A stretch of DNA of 64,000 nt from Euborellia annulipes (GCA_023213315.1 JAKCPI010011779.1:62001-126000); one strand, 5' to 3'. Counted from the stretch's first letter, positions 10,770 through 22,484 are shown. Program-made: numbers and translations. Notes: generated from the letters alone by a model not told the origin.

Positions 10770-11000
10770 TAGTAAGCGTTCAAACAAGCGCGTTTCTGGC
10801 TTTTAAGGGAATTTCTCTGAGGGCTGACTGCCTTGGCTTTTTAGCTATCTCTCCAATTTTGCTCCACCATCTGGTTGGCGATCTTCTCGTTTACGGCGGC
10901 CTTCCTTCCGAGCCGACGACCCTACTCTGGATTAAACGATTCTCTATTCCCAACCTCTTTCGTTTATCTCCTCTAAGAAAAATCATTTATGCGGCTTTGA
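10770..11000. other. GC-richer, stop-free block of unknown nature
   Basis: Roughly 200 bp of mixed base composition standing out from its A/T-rich surroundings. One plus-strand frame stays open for 115 codons (10673-11020), but much of its start is poly(T). On the minus strand a short frame reads KAAVNEKIANQMVEQNWRDS before a stop. I recognise no domain. It could be a UTR exon, a conserved non-coding element or part of an unrecognised repeat. Confidence 0.35.
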
Positions 11001-11347
11001 CTTTAAACAATTCTATTTAATTAAAAAAAAATTATCAAAGATTAAGGTGTTTTTAGAAAACTTATTCTATAAAAGTATATCAAAAAATAAACGAGTTTCA
11101 TTCATGTTGCGTCTGACCTAAAAAAAAAAAAGTTTAACTTCTATCCTATTGACCTACATGAATATTTTTATTACACACTAAAAGATATTTTCTTTGATAA
11201 GAATTAGAAACAATTTATATGTTTGTGCTTACGTAAGAAATAAAATGAAAAGGTTTCTTTTATTTAAAAAATTCGTTTAAGAATTTTACTTTCTCGCACT
11301 AAAGGGTGGAAAATGTTTTTATAAAAAAAATTAGTAGGCTCTTGAAA

Positions 11348-11625
11348 CATGGGCGTAGCCAGAAATCTTGTTAGGGGGGGGGGCAACCCCTCGTTAGGGC
11401 CAGATGGGGGGTTGCAATTAATATATACATTGTTTATTTAAATAAAAAAAAAAAAATTAAATTAATGTAGTGAATTGGGGCGTTAAAAAAAAAAATTCCC
11501 AATGGGAAAAATATATATTTGTTTCCCGGGCCCGGGGGGGGGGGGGTTTAAATATAATCCAAGAATTTTTTTTTTAATTTTTAAGATAAGCCAGAGGGGC
11601 AAGCCTCCCCCTGGCTACGCCCATG
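11348..11625. mobile_element. hAT-like MITE
   Basis: 278 bp with terminal inverted repeats CATGGGCGTAGCCAG and CTGGCTACGCCCATG, G-rich just inside the left end and C-rich inside the right. The flanking 8-mers TCTTGAAA (11340-11347) and TCTAGAAA (11626-11633) match at 7 of 8 positions, fitting the 8-bp duplication of hAT elements. Non-autonomous; the middle is poly(A)-rich. Confidence 0.82.
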
Positions 11626-11687
11626 TCTAGAAAAATTATAATAATGAGATGTTAGTATCAAAATAACAAATATTAAATAATACAAAA

Positions 11688-12384
11688 AATTTGGTGTGAC
11701 TGGTCTCACAACACACAAATTTCTCTATCCTTTGGTAATTGTTAAAAAAGAAAAGAATTATTTATTTTCTTTTTTTAAATAATATAGAAAGAGATAAAGA
11801 GATGGGTAGAGCTAGTGAGGGTAGGCGTGGCCACGCCAAGGCTTCGGCTATAACACTTTTTTGTTACGTGATGAATTATGCCATTTCACCCCACTGTAAG
11901 CCGCGTAAAAGAACTTTCCAAAATCTATATTTTTTTATCATTTTTCCAATGTAGTACAAGAGTAAAGTGTGCTTCAAACAATTTTGAGAGCGAAATGAGA
12001 ATATACACTTTAAAGAGCATCTAAAAAATAATTGATTTATGAATTTTAATCAAAATAGAGCGAATTTTTAGAAAATCGAAAAAAAAAACAAAACAGAAAA
12101 AGTACATCAATAAAGTACTAGTATTTTTTGGCTGATTTTGTTCAAAAGCTTATTTTCCCACTTCAGTGGGGTGCTTAAGTTAAATATAAAATTTCAATAT
12201 CTTAGCTCATTTTCTTCTTGCTTTAAATTAAACACAAAGAGCGGGAACTCAGGAGACCTTAAAACTTATATTTCCATCAAAATTTCGATATCAAAAATTT
12301 GATATGAATCTAATACTTTCTCTCTATATATACTGTTTATATGTAGTATGTAAAAATTACATATATAGGTAAGAGAAAGTAAAA
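11688..12384 (+). repeat. Family B copy 3, interrupted by family C
   Basis: The B left end (TTTGGTGTGACTGGTCTCAC, about 11690-11735) stops, family C sequence occupies about 11740-11935, and B resumes at about 11941 (GTAGTACAAGAGTAAAGTGT) to the AGAGAAAGTA end near 12384. Either C inserted into B or this is a composite. Confidence 0.75.
11740..11935 (+). repeat. Family C repeat, copy 2
   Basis: Carries AAATAATATAGAAAGAGATA, GTAGGCGTGGCCACGCC, TTTTTTGTTACGTGATGAAT and TAAGCCGCGTAAAAGAACTT in the same order as the copy at 15405. Confidence 0.7.
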
Positions 12385-12844
12385 AAATCGCACTAGGTTA
12401 TTTAAAAAAGCGGGAAACTTTTGCCTATTTAACCTCATTGCCTATTTTAGCTAGATATCGGCTGGCACTATTTTTTTTTTTTTTTTAGATCATTCAAAGT
12501 TTCTACTTTTTTTGAACTTGATAAAATTTTTTATTTTTATCTCCTATAAAAAGATGATATTAAATTAATATCATCTGTTGAAAATCTCAAACAACTTTTT
12601 TGTATAAAAACTTATTTAATTTCGCTATATTTATGTGAATTTTTAATTAAATTAACAATTTGACACTCTCATCAGAGTGAAGCTTTTCATTTTAAAACTC
12701 ATTAATTTTTTATCATTAATTAATTAACAAGTTAAGAGGAAACCAATTTTTTAAACACCTTAAAATAACATTTTTTTTTTTTTTTTATTTTTATTAAAAA
12801 ATTCAATTGGAATGACATTCGTGTCAAACTGGTATTTTATTTAG
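12385..12844. other. AT-rich non-coding stretch
   Basis: Poly(T) and poly(A)-rich DNA. No feature recognised. Confidence 0.45.
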
Positions 12845-13016
12845 GCAATTGTTAATCGATCCGACGTCCACGATTCAATTCCCGTCCGGGGCAATATTTG
12901 TTTTTGGCTGATTCGGGCATTAATGATTGCACCGAAACGGAAAGGGGAATGTCTAATTTTATTTTCCACCCGAAAATATATAGCCTTAAACAATTTTCAC
13001 GAATGAATAAATATTT
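12845..13016 (+). repeat. Possible tRNA-derived SINE fragment
   Basis: ACGATTCAATTCCCGTCC is close to a Pol III B box. It is followed by unique sequence containing GAAACGGAAAGGGGAATG and an end GAATGAATAAATATTTATTT like the AATA-type tail of SINE D. No clear A box. Single copy here. Confidence 0.4.
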
Positions 13017-13344
13017 ATTTTTCTTCTTTAATAGTTTTTCTTGCTCAGATTTTTGATAAAATTACTTAAAAAATTACTTCCGATTGAGTTTATTTAGTAG
13101 GCTTATATCAAAAAGAAAACAGAATACAATTTTTCTACGAGAAAATATTTAACTAACTATGAATTCTTGTCAAATTTTGACGTGACAACGTGACTTACAA
13201 TGCAAGTATATAGGCAGGGTAGAGAGGTATGCACGAAAGGATGAAAGAACATAAAAAAGTGCTTGTTATTGGCTCGAATAACTCCTCTGTCTTAATAGGT
13301 ATATCTTTTGAATATACGGTGAGAAAGAATGAATCTTCACCATT

Positions 13345-13620
13345 TATTTTTGGAACGAAGTTCTTTAACGCGGCTTGCGTAGGGTGAGTTGGGAGAAAAT
13401 GTAACGTACCAAAAACGCGTTCCTAACAAAAATACGTTCCCAGCACCCGAGCGACGGCGGAGGAAGGCGAGATTAGCCGAAGACTTGGCTAGGCCACGCC
13501 CACCTTCTTCTCTTTATTTCCTCCTATCTAACGTAGGCGGGGAAGAAAAGGCGTGAGGAACTTCGTTCCTGTCGGGGATCCTACGACCCCACACATTTGC
13601 TTTTTATTTTTCCCTATTAT
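13345..13620 (-). repeat. Family C repeat, copy 3 (inverted)
   Basis: Begins TTTGGAACGAAGTTCTTTAA, then CGCGGCTTGCGTAGGGTGAG, CGGAGGAAGGCGAG, CTTGGCTAGGCCACGCCC, and ends GTGAGGAACTTCGTTCC with CGACCCCACACATTTG. It is the reverse complement, in order, of the copy at 15405. The 72-codon frame here (13553-13771) is incidental. Confidence 0.75.
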
Positions 13621-14051
13621 TTCATTTTCCTACGTTAGAGCGCGCGGCGGTAAATTCTTATTTGAAGGTTTAAATCATTGTAGATCCCGAATCAGATCAG
13701 TCTGGAGTCAATTTGTGCAGAAAGAAAAACTAATTGGCTTTGTGAAAAAAATTGTGAATAATAATTTCTAGAATCAATTTTTTTTTTTTTATTGTTATTT
13801 TTGTCGCTTAAAACCCTCAATATTGACGGTTTTCTAAAAAGATATGATTAAATTATCCAGGTTCTACAGTATACATAAAGTAGAGTTATGAAATTTTGAG
13901 GGCTTATAGTGACTAGCGGAAAATAAGAATCATAACATATTGAGATAAAAAATAAATTATATATATAATATTTAAGATATTATATATAATCACGTTCAGA
14001 TCCTTGAAGAAAAATCATAGAATTTAATTAAATATCCGATAAAGGATATGG

Positions 14052-14283
14052 TGCCGCCGGGAATCGAACCACGGACGCCCCGATTTGTACTCAGTGTTCC
14101 CTAACTACTGGACCACAGCACGGCATTCGGCTATTTGAATTTACTTAGATCGCTAAATTACTTTTCGGGAGAACTTATTTAGCGATCTCAGTAAATTCAA
14201 ATAGCCGAATGCCGTGTTGTGGTCCAGTAGTTAGGGCACACTGAGTACAAATCGGTGGGTCCGTGGTTCGAATCCCGGCGGGA
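14052..14283. repeat. Inverted pair of tRNA-like SINE heads
   Basis: Two ~109-bp arms (14052-14160 and 14175-14283) are near-perfect complements around a 14-bp spacer. Read on the plus strand, the right arm has an A-box-like TGGTCCAGTAGTTAGGG and a perfect B box GGTTCGAATCC (14265-14275), with a tRNA-like opening GCCGTG. The T-stem does not pair fully, so this is not a functional tRNA. It is a palindrome of tRNA-derived sequence. Confidence 0.75.
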
Positions 14284-14480
14284 CAGACCTCGAAAAAGCG
14301 GGACTGTCCCGCCAAAATCGGGACGTGTGGTCACCTTAGCCAAGTTGCTATGAATGCCACTCGAGAGAAAAAAGAGAAGGCAACGTTCTCGAGAAGATTA
14401 TAGAAATAGAGACGTGGCCCGCTAGGACCTAGGCGTGGGGCACGCACAAGGCGGGCGGCGCGGCTAGTAAATAATAAATA
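14284..14480. other. GC-richer unknown block
   Basis: Contains the small inverted repeat AAGCGGGACTGTCCCGC and a GC-rich stretch (GTGGCCCGCTAGGACC, AAGGCGGGCGGCGCGG). No coding frame or family recognised. Confidence 0.35.
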
Positions 14481-14519
14481 CGCTTAAGTATTCCGAACAA
14501 ATGCCGGACACTTTTTTTT

Positions 14520-14690
14520 TTTATTTGAAATGGATTTGAAACTGGGACTACTTGAATTCCTGCCAAGCGCTCTACCAATTAAGCTACCAGAAGGATTAAT
14601 TTGCATCCTCTTAGCATTTCGTATTATTATTATTATTAATCCCCCTGGAAGCTTAATTGATAGATTGCATGTCGGAAGCTTTAGAGTACG
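14520..14690. repeat. Two opposed tRNA-like heads flanking (ATT)n
   Basis: On the minus strand around 14530-14600 the sequence reads GTAGCTTAATTGGTAGAGCG (A-box region) then CAGTTTCAAATCC (B-box-like). On the plus strand near 14645 a second, shorter head reads GGAAGCTTAATTGATAGA. An ATTATT run separates them. Both look like tRNA-derived SINE remnants. Confidence 0.6.
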
Positions 14691-14819
14691 AACTAAGATT
14701 TTTAAAAGCAAATATAAATTTCAAATTTTGTTATCTTTATTTTAAGAAAAAAAAATTCAATTCACCATTAGCAACACGTTTATTATTTGATTAATAATTA
14801 AGTGAGAGGGTAGTTTTAT

Positions 14820-14985
14820 TGGAACGATTTTGATTAAAATTCATAAATCAATTATTTTTTTGATGCTCTTTCAAATGTATATTCTCATTTTGCCATTGAA
14901 ATCTTATGAAGGCCTCCACTCACTTTACTCTAAACTAAATATATGTCGACACAAAAAATCTGGTGCAACCTGTCCACCTGATTTT
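14820..14985 (-). repeat. Family B fragment
   Basis: Retains GATTTTGATTAAAATTCATA, TGTATATTCTCATTTTGCC and TATGTCGACACAAAAAATCT. Internal and terminal parts are missing. Confidence 0.75.
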
Positions 14986-15404
14986 TTTAAATTTTTATAA
15001 ACAAAACAACCCTCGTCTTCATATTTTTAACGCTCTTAAGGGATTAGGGTTTATTATGTCGAATGGTCTTTTATTAATTTCTTAGTTTCTTTTTTTTATA
15101 TAGAGATTTTTTTTTGACAATTTGTTGCTCACATCTCTTCATTTGTTAAGTTGTCTCTTGTAGAAAACATTAAAAGCTAGAAGGATAGGACTTAATTTAG
15201 GAAAATATACTCTAATCAAAAATTGTTTTTCATATTAAGTTATTTATAACTATAGTGGCGGAACTTCCGAAAGCACTCATTAAAAGAAAATAAAAAATAA
15301 TGTATATTTTATTCAATTCTATTCGGTATATTTCCGATCTTTTAGTATTTTGTGAATTTTTAGTGCATATCGATTCGAATCCTATTTAAAAATAATACAA
15401 ACAA

Positions 15405-15720
15405 AGCAAACGTGTGAGGTCGCGGGACCCCGGCCAGGAAGGAAGTTCCTCACGCCTTTTCTTCAACTCTGAATTTACTTTAATATGAATATTATTTAAA
15501 AAATTTTGTTTTAAAAATAAATAATTCTTTTCTTTTTTAAATAATATAGAAAGAGAATTCCCTAGACCCGGAGGGGGGGTAGGCGTGGCCTCGCTAAGGC
15601 TTCGGCTAGCCTCGCCTTCCTCCGTCGATGCTCGAGCTCTCTAACGCTTTTTTGTTACGTGACGAATTCTGCCAATTCACCCTACTTAAGCCGCGTAAAA
15701 GAACTTTGTTCCAAAAAACA
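15405..15720 (+). repeat. Family C repeat, copy 4
   Basis: Most complete forward copy: GTGTGAGGTCGCGGGACCCC, GGAAGTTCCTCACGCC, GTAGGCGTGGCCTCGC, CCTTCCTCCGTCGATGCTCG, TTTTTTGTTACGTGACGAAT and TAAGCCGCGTAAAAGAACTT. No coding frame is shared between copies. Confidence 0.75.
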
Positions 15721-16149
15721 ATGACTCACTGATGATCTACTTCAAATAACGTAGTAACCAAAACATGATAAAAATTTTTTAAAAGATTATTAATGTTAAT
15801 TGGAATCCGTTTATTATTATCTGCTTAACCCTCCCGCTATCTATATCCCTTATACCTCTCTTCCCTATACTAAAACTTCGAGCCCTTCCCTTTAACAAAT
15901 CAACATTTTATTTTAATGCTTATGGCTAGAAGATGTGCTGGGTGTAAATTTTATTAAAAAATATGAAAATCATAAAAATGATAAAATTTATCCTTCCATA
16001 ACGGGGAATTAATCAAGAATATAATTAATTCTATGGAGGATGCTGCTTTTGAATATATCAAGAGATGATGAACCGTTTATAGGAGTAAAATATAAAATTG
16101 CCTTTTTTTCTAAACAATAATTTAACAAATTTTGATTTCTTTAGTTCGA

Positions 16150-16615
16150 TCAATTAACAAAATCTGGTGTGAGTGGTCGTAAAGCACACAGGCATTTTGA
16201 AGCAAAATGAGTATATATATATATATATTTTAAAGAGAATCTAAAAAATAATTTTAATCAAAATCGTTTGAGCGAATTTTTAGAAAAACTGAAAAGGTAC
16301 ATCTGTAAAGTACTAGTACTCTTTAGCCGATTTTGTTTAAAAGCTTCGTGTTACATTCCAGTGGGGTACCTAATTTAAATATAAAATTTCAACTTTCTAG
16401 CTCTTTTTGTACTTGAAATATTTTGCTCACAGACACACAGTGCAGGACTCATTTTTTTGGACTCAGGGGGCATTAAAACGTGTATTTCCATCAAAATCTC
16501 GACATCGAATTTATGTTATGAATTAAACACTTTATATATATATATATATATAAAGTGTTTAATTCATATATATATATATAATACATATATATATATATAT
16601 ATAGGAAAGAGAAGT
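16150..16615 (+). repeat. Family B copy 4
   Basis: AATCTGGTGTGAGTGGTCGT at the left, AAAGTACTAGTACTCTTTAG, AGTGGGGTACCTAATTTAAA, TCGACATCGAATTTATG and an expanded (TA)n palindrome at the right end (16530-16605). Confidence 0.8.
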
Positions 16616-17474
16616 AACAATGTATTAGAGATAATTTCAAAATTTTTTAATTTTAAAGGATCCTAAATTTTTGCATATCTCTTTATAAAAAAATACTGTA
16701 CATTATTCATCTGTTTTTATCTACAGTATTAAAATTTGAATTCTTAGTTTTTGAAATATTTACTGACTAAAAATAAACAAAAATTAAATTGCATTCATAA
16801 TCGTATGAAAATGAATTTTTTCAAAATTTATGTTCAGCTCTTGTTAATGAGAAAGAATCCAGGCCATTTTTAATTTATCACGATTTGGGAGTTCGCTGTT
16901 GATGTGAAATAATTTAGACTCTATAAATAGAATAAAATTTCCCACTTGCTTATTATGTTGATTTCTTTTTTTTTTAATATTCGCCATTAAATTAAATGCC
17001 ATTTCTTTTGTATGCGATTTATTTTATAATGATCACCTGTCTGTGTGGAGACAGCCCCGCGTAGAATGACGCAAAGACACGGAAAATATAAATAAAGAAA
17101 TTAAAATAAAAAAAGCTAATGTTTCAAATATTGATTTAGACTAAAATCAACTAATCATTCATTTATTTCCTACCAGAATTTTAATTAATATTACAGTAGC
17201 ATCTCCCTCCAGGGTAGTACTTGATAATCCGAGTGATATTATAATATTTATATGTAGGCCTAAATTTAAAAAAAATATTTTATATATGTATTTTACAAAC
17301 CCATGTTATTTCAAATTTGTTTATCTTTTTCTGAGAATTAAATCAGAGATATTTTTTTTATTATTAAATTTTTTTGTGTCCCTGAAATAATTTATTTAAT
17401 AACTAATTTTTGGGAAAACAAATTTTTAATAATTAAAGTAATTTTAAATAAACTAATACCAAGAATTATGATAA
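16616..17474. other. AT-rich non-coding stretch
   Basis: No repeat family or exon recognised. One slightly GC-richer phrase near 17040 (GTGTGGAGACAGCCCCGCG). Confidence 0.45.
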
Positions 17475-17545
17475 TTTTTTGGAACGAAGTTCTTTTACGC
17501 GGCTTACGGTGAATTGGCAGAAAACATCACGTAGCAAAAAGCAGC
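17475..17545 (-). repeat. Family C fragment
   Basis: TTTGGAACGAAGTTCTTTTA, CGCGGCTTACGGTGAATTGG and ATCACGTAGCAAAAAGC match the inverted end of family C. Confidence 0.75.
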
Positions 17546-17699
17546 AGTTTTTATATATATATAAACGGTGCTTAATGTTTAGAAATTTCGTAGTTCCGTT
17601 TGTTGACACCACAAAAAATCATTAAAAAAAAAAAATTCAGAATAATTTTTTTAATTTAATAAATATTTACGAGTTCTCTTTGAGATTTTTTTTTCTTTC

Positions 17700-17885
17700 C
17701 TATAAAACACATTTAAACAAAAAAACAAAAAAAAAAAAAAAAAAAAAAAAAAACGTTATTACTCTAATATTATTAGATCTTGAATTGTGATTAAAAAATA
17801 TTTATCTCTTTTTGTTCATCTCTTTGAAATCAATTTCAATAAAATATTTTTATTTTGTTATTAAAAAAAAAAAAAAAAAAAAAAA
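17700..17885. repeat. Long poly(A) tracts
   Basis: Two A-runs (about 17718-17753 and 17863-17885) interrupted by few other bases. No attached retroposon body recognised. Confidence 0.8.
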
Positions 17886-18046
17886 CTGATTTACTTTCAA
17901 TTTTACATTATCGTATTTGTGAACTGAGATTATCATTTCGTTTATGTAAGAAAGTAAAATGCCTAAAGAGGAATTATTAATCTTATACATTATAAAAAAT
18001 ATATTTAAATAAATGACGTCACTTCTGAATGCAATTCTATACAGTT

Positions 18047-18285
18047 TCTTGATGGGGGGAGGGGGGCAATCCTTTTTTCTTAAAATTTACTTACAAATAG
18101 ATATCTCAAATTTGGTCAAAAGGTATTTAATTTAATTAACTTTTTAATTTTTTGCAGTTTATACACCCGTAGATATATTTTGAAATATTTTATTTAAAAT
18201 AATATAAAATTTAAAAAAGATCAGAACCCTTGGGGAGGGGCAAATTTCCTACCCTCGCCCCCTCCAAATGACGCCTCTGATTCTA
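18047..18285. mobile_element. hAT-like MITE copy (related to 42863-43104)
   Basis: Shares AAATTTACTTACAAATA, GATATATTTTGAAA and a C-rich right end CCAAATGACGCCTCTG with the intact element at 42863. The left terminal repeat is not recognisable, so it is probably decayed. Confidence 0.65.
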
Positions 18286-18589
18286 AATGATGTAGTATTC
18301 ATTTTAATTGGGGATTACGTGCGGTATAAGTAGAAAGTAATATAAAAATGAATAATACATTTGTATGATTAATTACCTGTACTAATAATTTTTTTAAATA
18401 CCTTGAATAATTAAAATAACTAATTTGTTTTTTGAATGACAGATACAGATAAGCTAATTTTATTAATATACAAGAATTTAAAAATAGCAAATTTCAATTT
18501 ATTAATAATTTAAGCTTTCATAAAGACTTGTTTCGGGTTAACTGTAGTTTAATTATAAAAATTAAAAATTACAACACGTCGGCCACAAT

Positions 18590-19090
18590 TCAGTTTAAGA
18601 TCACAAAGACTGTTACATCTGTGACAATCTCATCCGAAGTGAATTAAAAGAAAAATATGGCTACCAATCTCGACAGATGGTATTTGTGTTGAGATGTGGC
18701 AGCCATATTTTTCTCTTAATTCTCGACAGATGGTGTTGATATGTCGAGATGTGGCACCCATATTGTTCTCTTAATTCACGACAAATGGTGTTGAAGTGTC
18801 AAGATGTGGCACCCATATTGTTCTCTTAATTCACGACAGATGGTGTTGAAGTGTCAAGATGTGGTACCCATATTGTTCTCTTAATTCACGACAGATGGTG
18901 TTGAAGTGTCAAGATGTGGCATCCATATTGTTCTCTTAATTCACGACAGATAGTGTTGGTGTGGCAAGATGTGGAAGCCATATTGTTCCCTTAATTTACT
19001 TGGGATGAGATTGTTACAGATGTAACATTCTTTGTGATCTTAAACTGAATGTTTCATGAGTGGCCGAAACGTAATAAATTTTATAAAAAG
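18590..19090. repeat. Foldback-type element G with 55-bp minisatellite
   Basis: Outer parts pair CACGTCGGCCAC and TTTAAGATCACAAAG on the left with CTTTGTGATCTTAAA and GTGGCCGAAACGT on the right. The interior is six tandem units of about 55 bp (about 18663-18992), each with TCGACAGATGG or CACGACAGATGG, AAGATGTGGCA and CCATATTGTTCTCTTAATT. The later units are nearly identical. Confidence 0.85.
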
Positions 19091-19215
19091 CTGAAACAAG
19101 TCTTATTGATTTATTACTAATTAACAATAAGTATTTCGACATTCTTCTGTCATCTTCAGAAATGATTTATCACCTAAGAATGTCGAAATAAGTATTGTCA
19201 ATTTTTAATAAATTA
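19091..19215. repeat. Small palindrome with hammerhead-like motif
   Basis: ATTTCGACATTCTT and AAGAATGTCGAAAT are inverted around the centre. On the minus strand CTGAAGA (19153-19159), one spacer base, GACA/TGTC stem and GAAAT occur in hammerhead order. Flanked by AATTAGTAATAAAT-type arms. Confidence 0.6.
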
Positions 19216-20280
19216 TTGAAACTTATGACTTAGTGTTTTTAGTAACAATACAAATGTTAAAGCCTACGATTGATATTTTAAATCGAATCCAAATTTTAGG
19301 TTTATAGTTATACTTTAACTTTACCTATAAATATTATTCATTATATGATTTTTCTTTTTTAAATTATATAAATGATTGGAAAAATAATGGATTTTTTTCA
19401 AATGGAAGCCTGAGGGAATGCAACCGCCTTGTTGGAGTGGGCAAGGAACAACGAAGGCTAATATTTAAAAAATCCCAATAAAGAAACAATATTTTTTATA
19501 AATATGTAAAAATTCTAGAATAAAACAATTTGAATAATTTGAATAATGACCTAGAATGTCTTTAGAGACCTTTTTTTTTTTTTATAAATGAAGACAAAAA
19601 AAAAAAAAATGAAATAAAAAAAAAAAATAATAATAATAAAAAAAATTAAGCCGAAAAAAACATTGTTTTATCTGCCACGTCGGGTGCGAAATTAAAGACT
19701 TGATTTGCTTCGATGCACACGAAAAGTTAAAAGACAAGCACGAAATCGAAATATATTTCTAATTTGGCATTTTATACTTTTGTTTTAAATAACTCTCTTG
19801 CTTTGTAGCCAACCTTTAAAATGATTTCTTTAAAGAATCTATGTATTAAATCAGTATTGAAATACGATTAGTCTCCATCTTTCCCATATATAAGCTTATA
19901 TAGAAAGGGACAGGAAAAAAAACGCTTAAATATTAAAAAATATGTCATTCCACAAATGAAAGAATATCTCAGGGCATCCAACCGGGTAATTAAACTGGTT
20001 TATATCAACTGTTATTTTTTGAAATATTTTTATGTTTAAAAATCCATAACCTGCACAGGACAATGATGCAGTATAAAAGGAAGTTAAAGTTTTGAAGTTT
20101 ATTTTAATTAAAGGAGATTCATAGATAAGGATATACGTGTTTAAAAAATAAATCAGAAGAGAACATAAATAAACAAAACATGTGGGTCTCATTCACAAGT
20201 CATAACAAAAGTGAATGTTTTTTTTTTCACAACTATTAATTAATGAATCATACAAAATATTTCTAAAATAAAAATATTAT
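19216..20280. other. AT-rich non-coding stretch
   Basis: Poly(A) and (TAA)n-like tracts near 19600-19650. Nothing coding recognised. Confidence 0.45.
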
Positions 20281-21130
20281 TTATCCCTTGAGCCTGAGAG
20301 TTACCTATCCAAAACTCAACATCATTTGTGGTAAACTACCTTGGTATTTGCAGGCGTTATTGATTTGTGCTACACTCTCGCGGAAACTTTTGAAATTGCA
20401 AATTTCTTTACTAAACCGTTCAACGGTGTGCTGCCATCTCGCGGTCACTTGAAAACTAGAATCAATGCTATTGTTCAATAACTATCCTATATAAAAGCAC
20501 TATTGACTAATAGTGTCATCTGGGGGAAAGTTCATGAAATAGCAAGGCAAAAAAACTGTTGAAGTAAGATTCTTTCGAGTTTTAAAACATTAATTCACTT
20601 ATTTTTATTAAAAGCCTGAAATTCAAAATATTTAATATACAAAATACAAATATAGTTAATTTATTTGGGCTTGTGCTTAGAAAACTAAATCTCATTTTTA
20701 AAGCAAATAAATAATCATATTTATTAGAATTGAAGGGAATAGTTACTTTTGAAACCCAATTTCCGATAGTTGAGCGTTTTGGATGGAGAAATACAAGGAG
20801 AAAATCATTACCTTATCGGTTAACAGTGCCACTGACTGTACAATACTCCCAGGGTTGTTCAGTTAAAACCATTGGTTTAAACGTTCCCCTCGAACGCGAA
20901 TCGCGTCCTTCCTCGGATCTAAAGGTTGTTAAGCAATACACATAGTAGTTGTCGTGTAATACTATGCATATAGAATATTTATACAATATTATAAGAAGCA
21001 TCTGCGTACGGGAAGAGCTCTCTGAGAGTTGTTTTTTTCCAATTGGTTCCTTTGGTCCCGAAGAAGGACGCCATTGACGTCCGAAAAGTCTACCAAAAGA
21101 ATTTAAACAATTTTTTATTCTGCGCATCTA
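20280..21130. other. Mixed-composition region, unassigned
   Basis: Two GC-richer patches (20280-20480, 20730-21125). The second carries a 104-codon minus-strand frame (20813-21127) that matches nothing I know, and ends in a hammerhead-like block (CCGAAGA, spacer A, stem GGACG/CGTCC, GAAAAGTC) at 21058-21090. The latter suggests a foldback-element remnant rather than a gene. Confidence 0.35.
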
Positions 21131-22264
21131 CCTTCCTTACGATTAATATATAACAGCCATTTTACCCTTTCATATGTTTATATCAATATTAATAGCATAA
21201 AATTGAAAAAAGAAATTGTGGTTAAAACCAATTTTGGATGGTTTTAACCACTTTTGACCAGTGTCCTGGTCAAAATCTAAAAAAGTTTTTTTTTAACAAC
21301 TCTGATTACTACATACGTGTATTTTGTATTAGTTGCACTGATTTGGAGACCAGTGGTAGTTCCAGTGAGACTTTTCCCATCGAGACAAGTAGAAAAATCT
21401 CTGACCCACCCTAAACTAAAATCTAGAACAGCTATAGGTCAGCAGTAATTTATTATATTCTTTATACATTTGATAAACTTCTAATTATATAAAAAAAAAT
21501 CAAGAATATTTATAATGCAGATTGAGAAATTAAATACATTTTATTTTAAAAAGTGCAATGTTAGATCTTTTGTTAAATATGAATTATTGAAGCAAGAAGA
21601 AAATTGCGATATAATCTGTTTTGTTTTGGTTTACTCTTACTGTTGTTATTGTTGTTTATCTTTCTTCAATAAAGTTTTTGCCTCTCAGTTGTAAACCAAT
21701 TCTAATTTCATACTTATGTACTTTAATCCTAGAATTCTAACACCTTTAAAATGATATATCTATATTAAACAAACTTTTTGTTAAAGGAAATTTGATATAA
21801 CCTAAAGTAAATAATCTGAAATACATTAGACCAATCAAGACCAAAAAAAGTGATATAACATAACGATTTTCTTTATATAATCTGTTGTATAAATTTTTTT
21901 TTGTTGATTCGGACCTATTGATTTATTAAAATTTAACTTAAACTGAAATAGAACTGCCGAAAGTAACAGGCAAGTGGTGTTGGGCTAAAATTAATTTCAA
22001 TCGAATTTCAAAATAAAAAAGAAAATTTTTTATTCAAAACTCGCTAACAAAAATTAAATTAAATTGGATTAAAGAAAGTAAAGAATCAAATCAAAGTAAA
22101 AAAAATGTGTGACTAGTCGCTCATTAGACAACTTTCTCTTTGGGTAATTAAATGTATAAATTTTACTACACGAATGAACTATGTAGGTATTTGACATGTA
22201 ATTTTTGATTAATAATAATTTGATACAGTTTAGAGAGTGTAATACTACTGTTTAAAAATCCAAT
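21131..22264. other. AT-rich non-coding stretch
   Basis: A short inverted phrase AAAACCAATTTTGGATGGTT occurs near 21224. No other feature seen. Confidence 0.4.
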
Positions 22265-22480
22265 ATTTGAATTTCGTAACAAATTGTATGTAGAGGCGCT
22301 GCGATCGTTCATGCAATGCAGATGGCGTGCATATCGAGATGCGGCAGCCATCTTGTTTTTCTCAACTAATTCAGATGAGATTGTTACAGATGGTAACAAC
22401 CTTTGTAATCTTAACTGAATTGTACCTGGAGAAAGCCACAGAATGAGTGGCCGAAACGTTGTAATTTTTATAAATAAACT
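22265..22480 (+). repeat. Element G, single-unit copy
   Basis: Contains TCGAGATGCGGCAGCCAT, GATGAGATTGTTACAGATG and GAGTGGCCGAAACGTTGTAA in the order found at the right of the 18590 element, but with only one internal unit. It includes a hammerhead-like block CTGGAGA (22426-22432) with stem GCCAC/GTGGC and GAAAC. Confidence 0.7.
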
Positions 22481-22484
22481 AAAA

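Noticed and set aside
14205..14283. Functional tRNA gene
   Set aside because: A and B boxes are good, but the T-stem does not pair and a mirror copy forms a palindrome. Better explained as tRNA-derived repeat.
18663..18992. CRISPR-like or satellite DNA array
   Set aside because: 55-bp units are contiguous without unique spacers and confined to one element G copy.
20813..21127. 104-codon minus-strand frame
   Set aside because: No domain recognised; its end overlaps a hammerhead-like foldback remnant. Kept only as an unassigned region.
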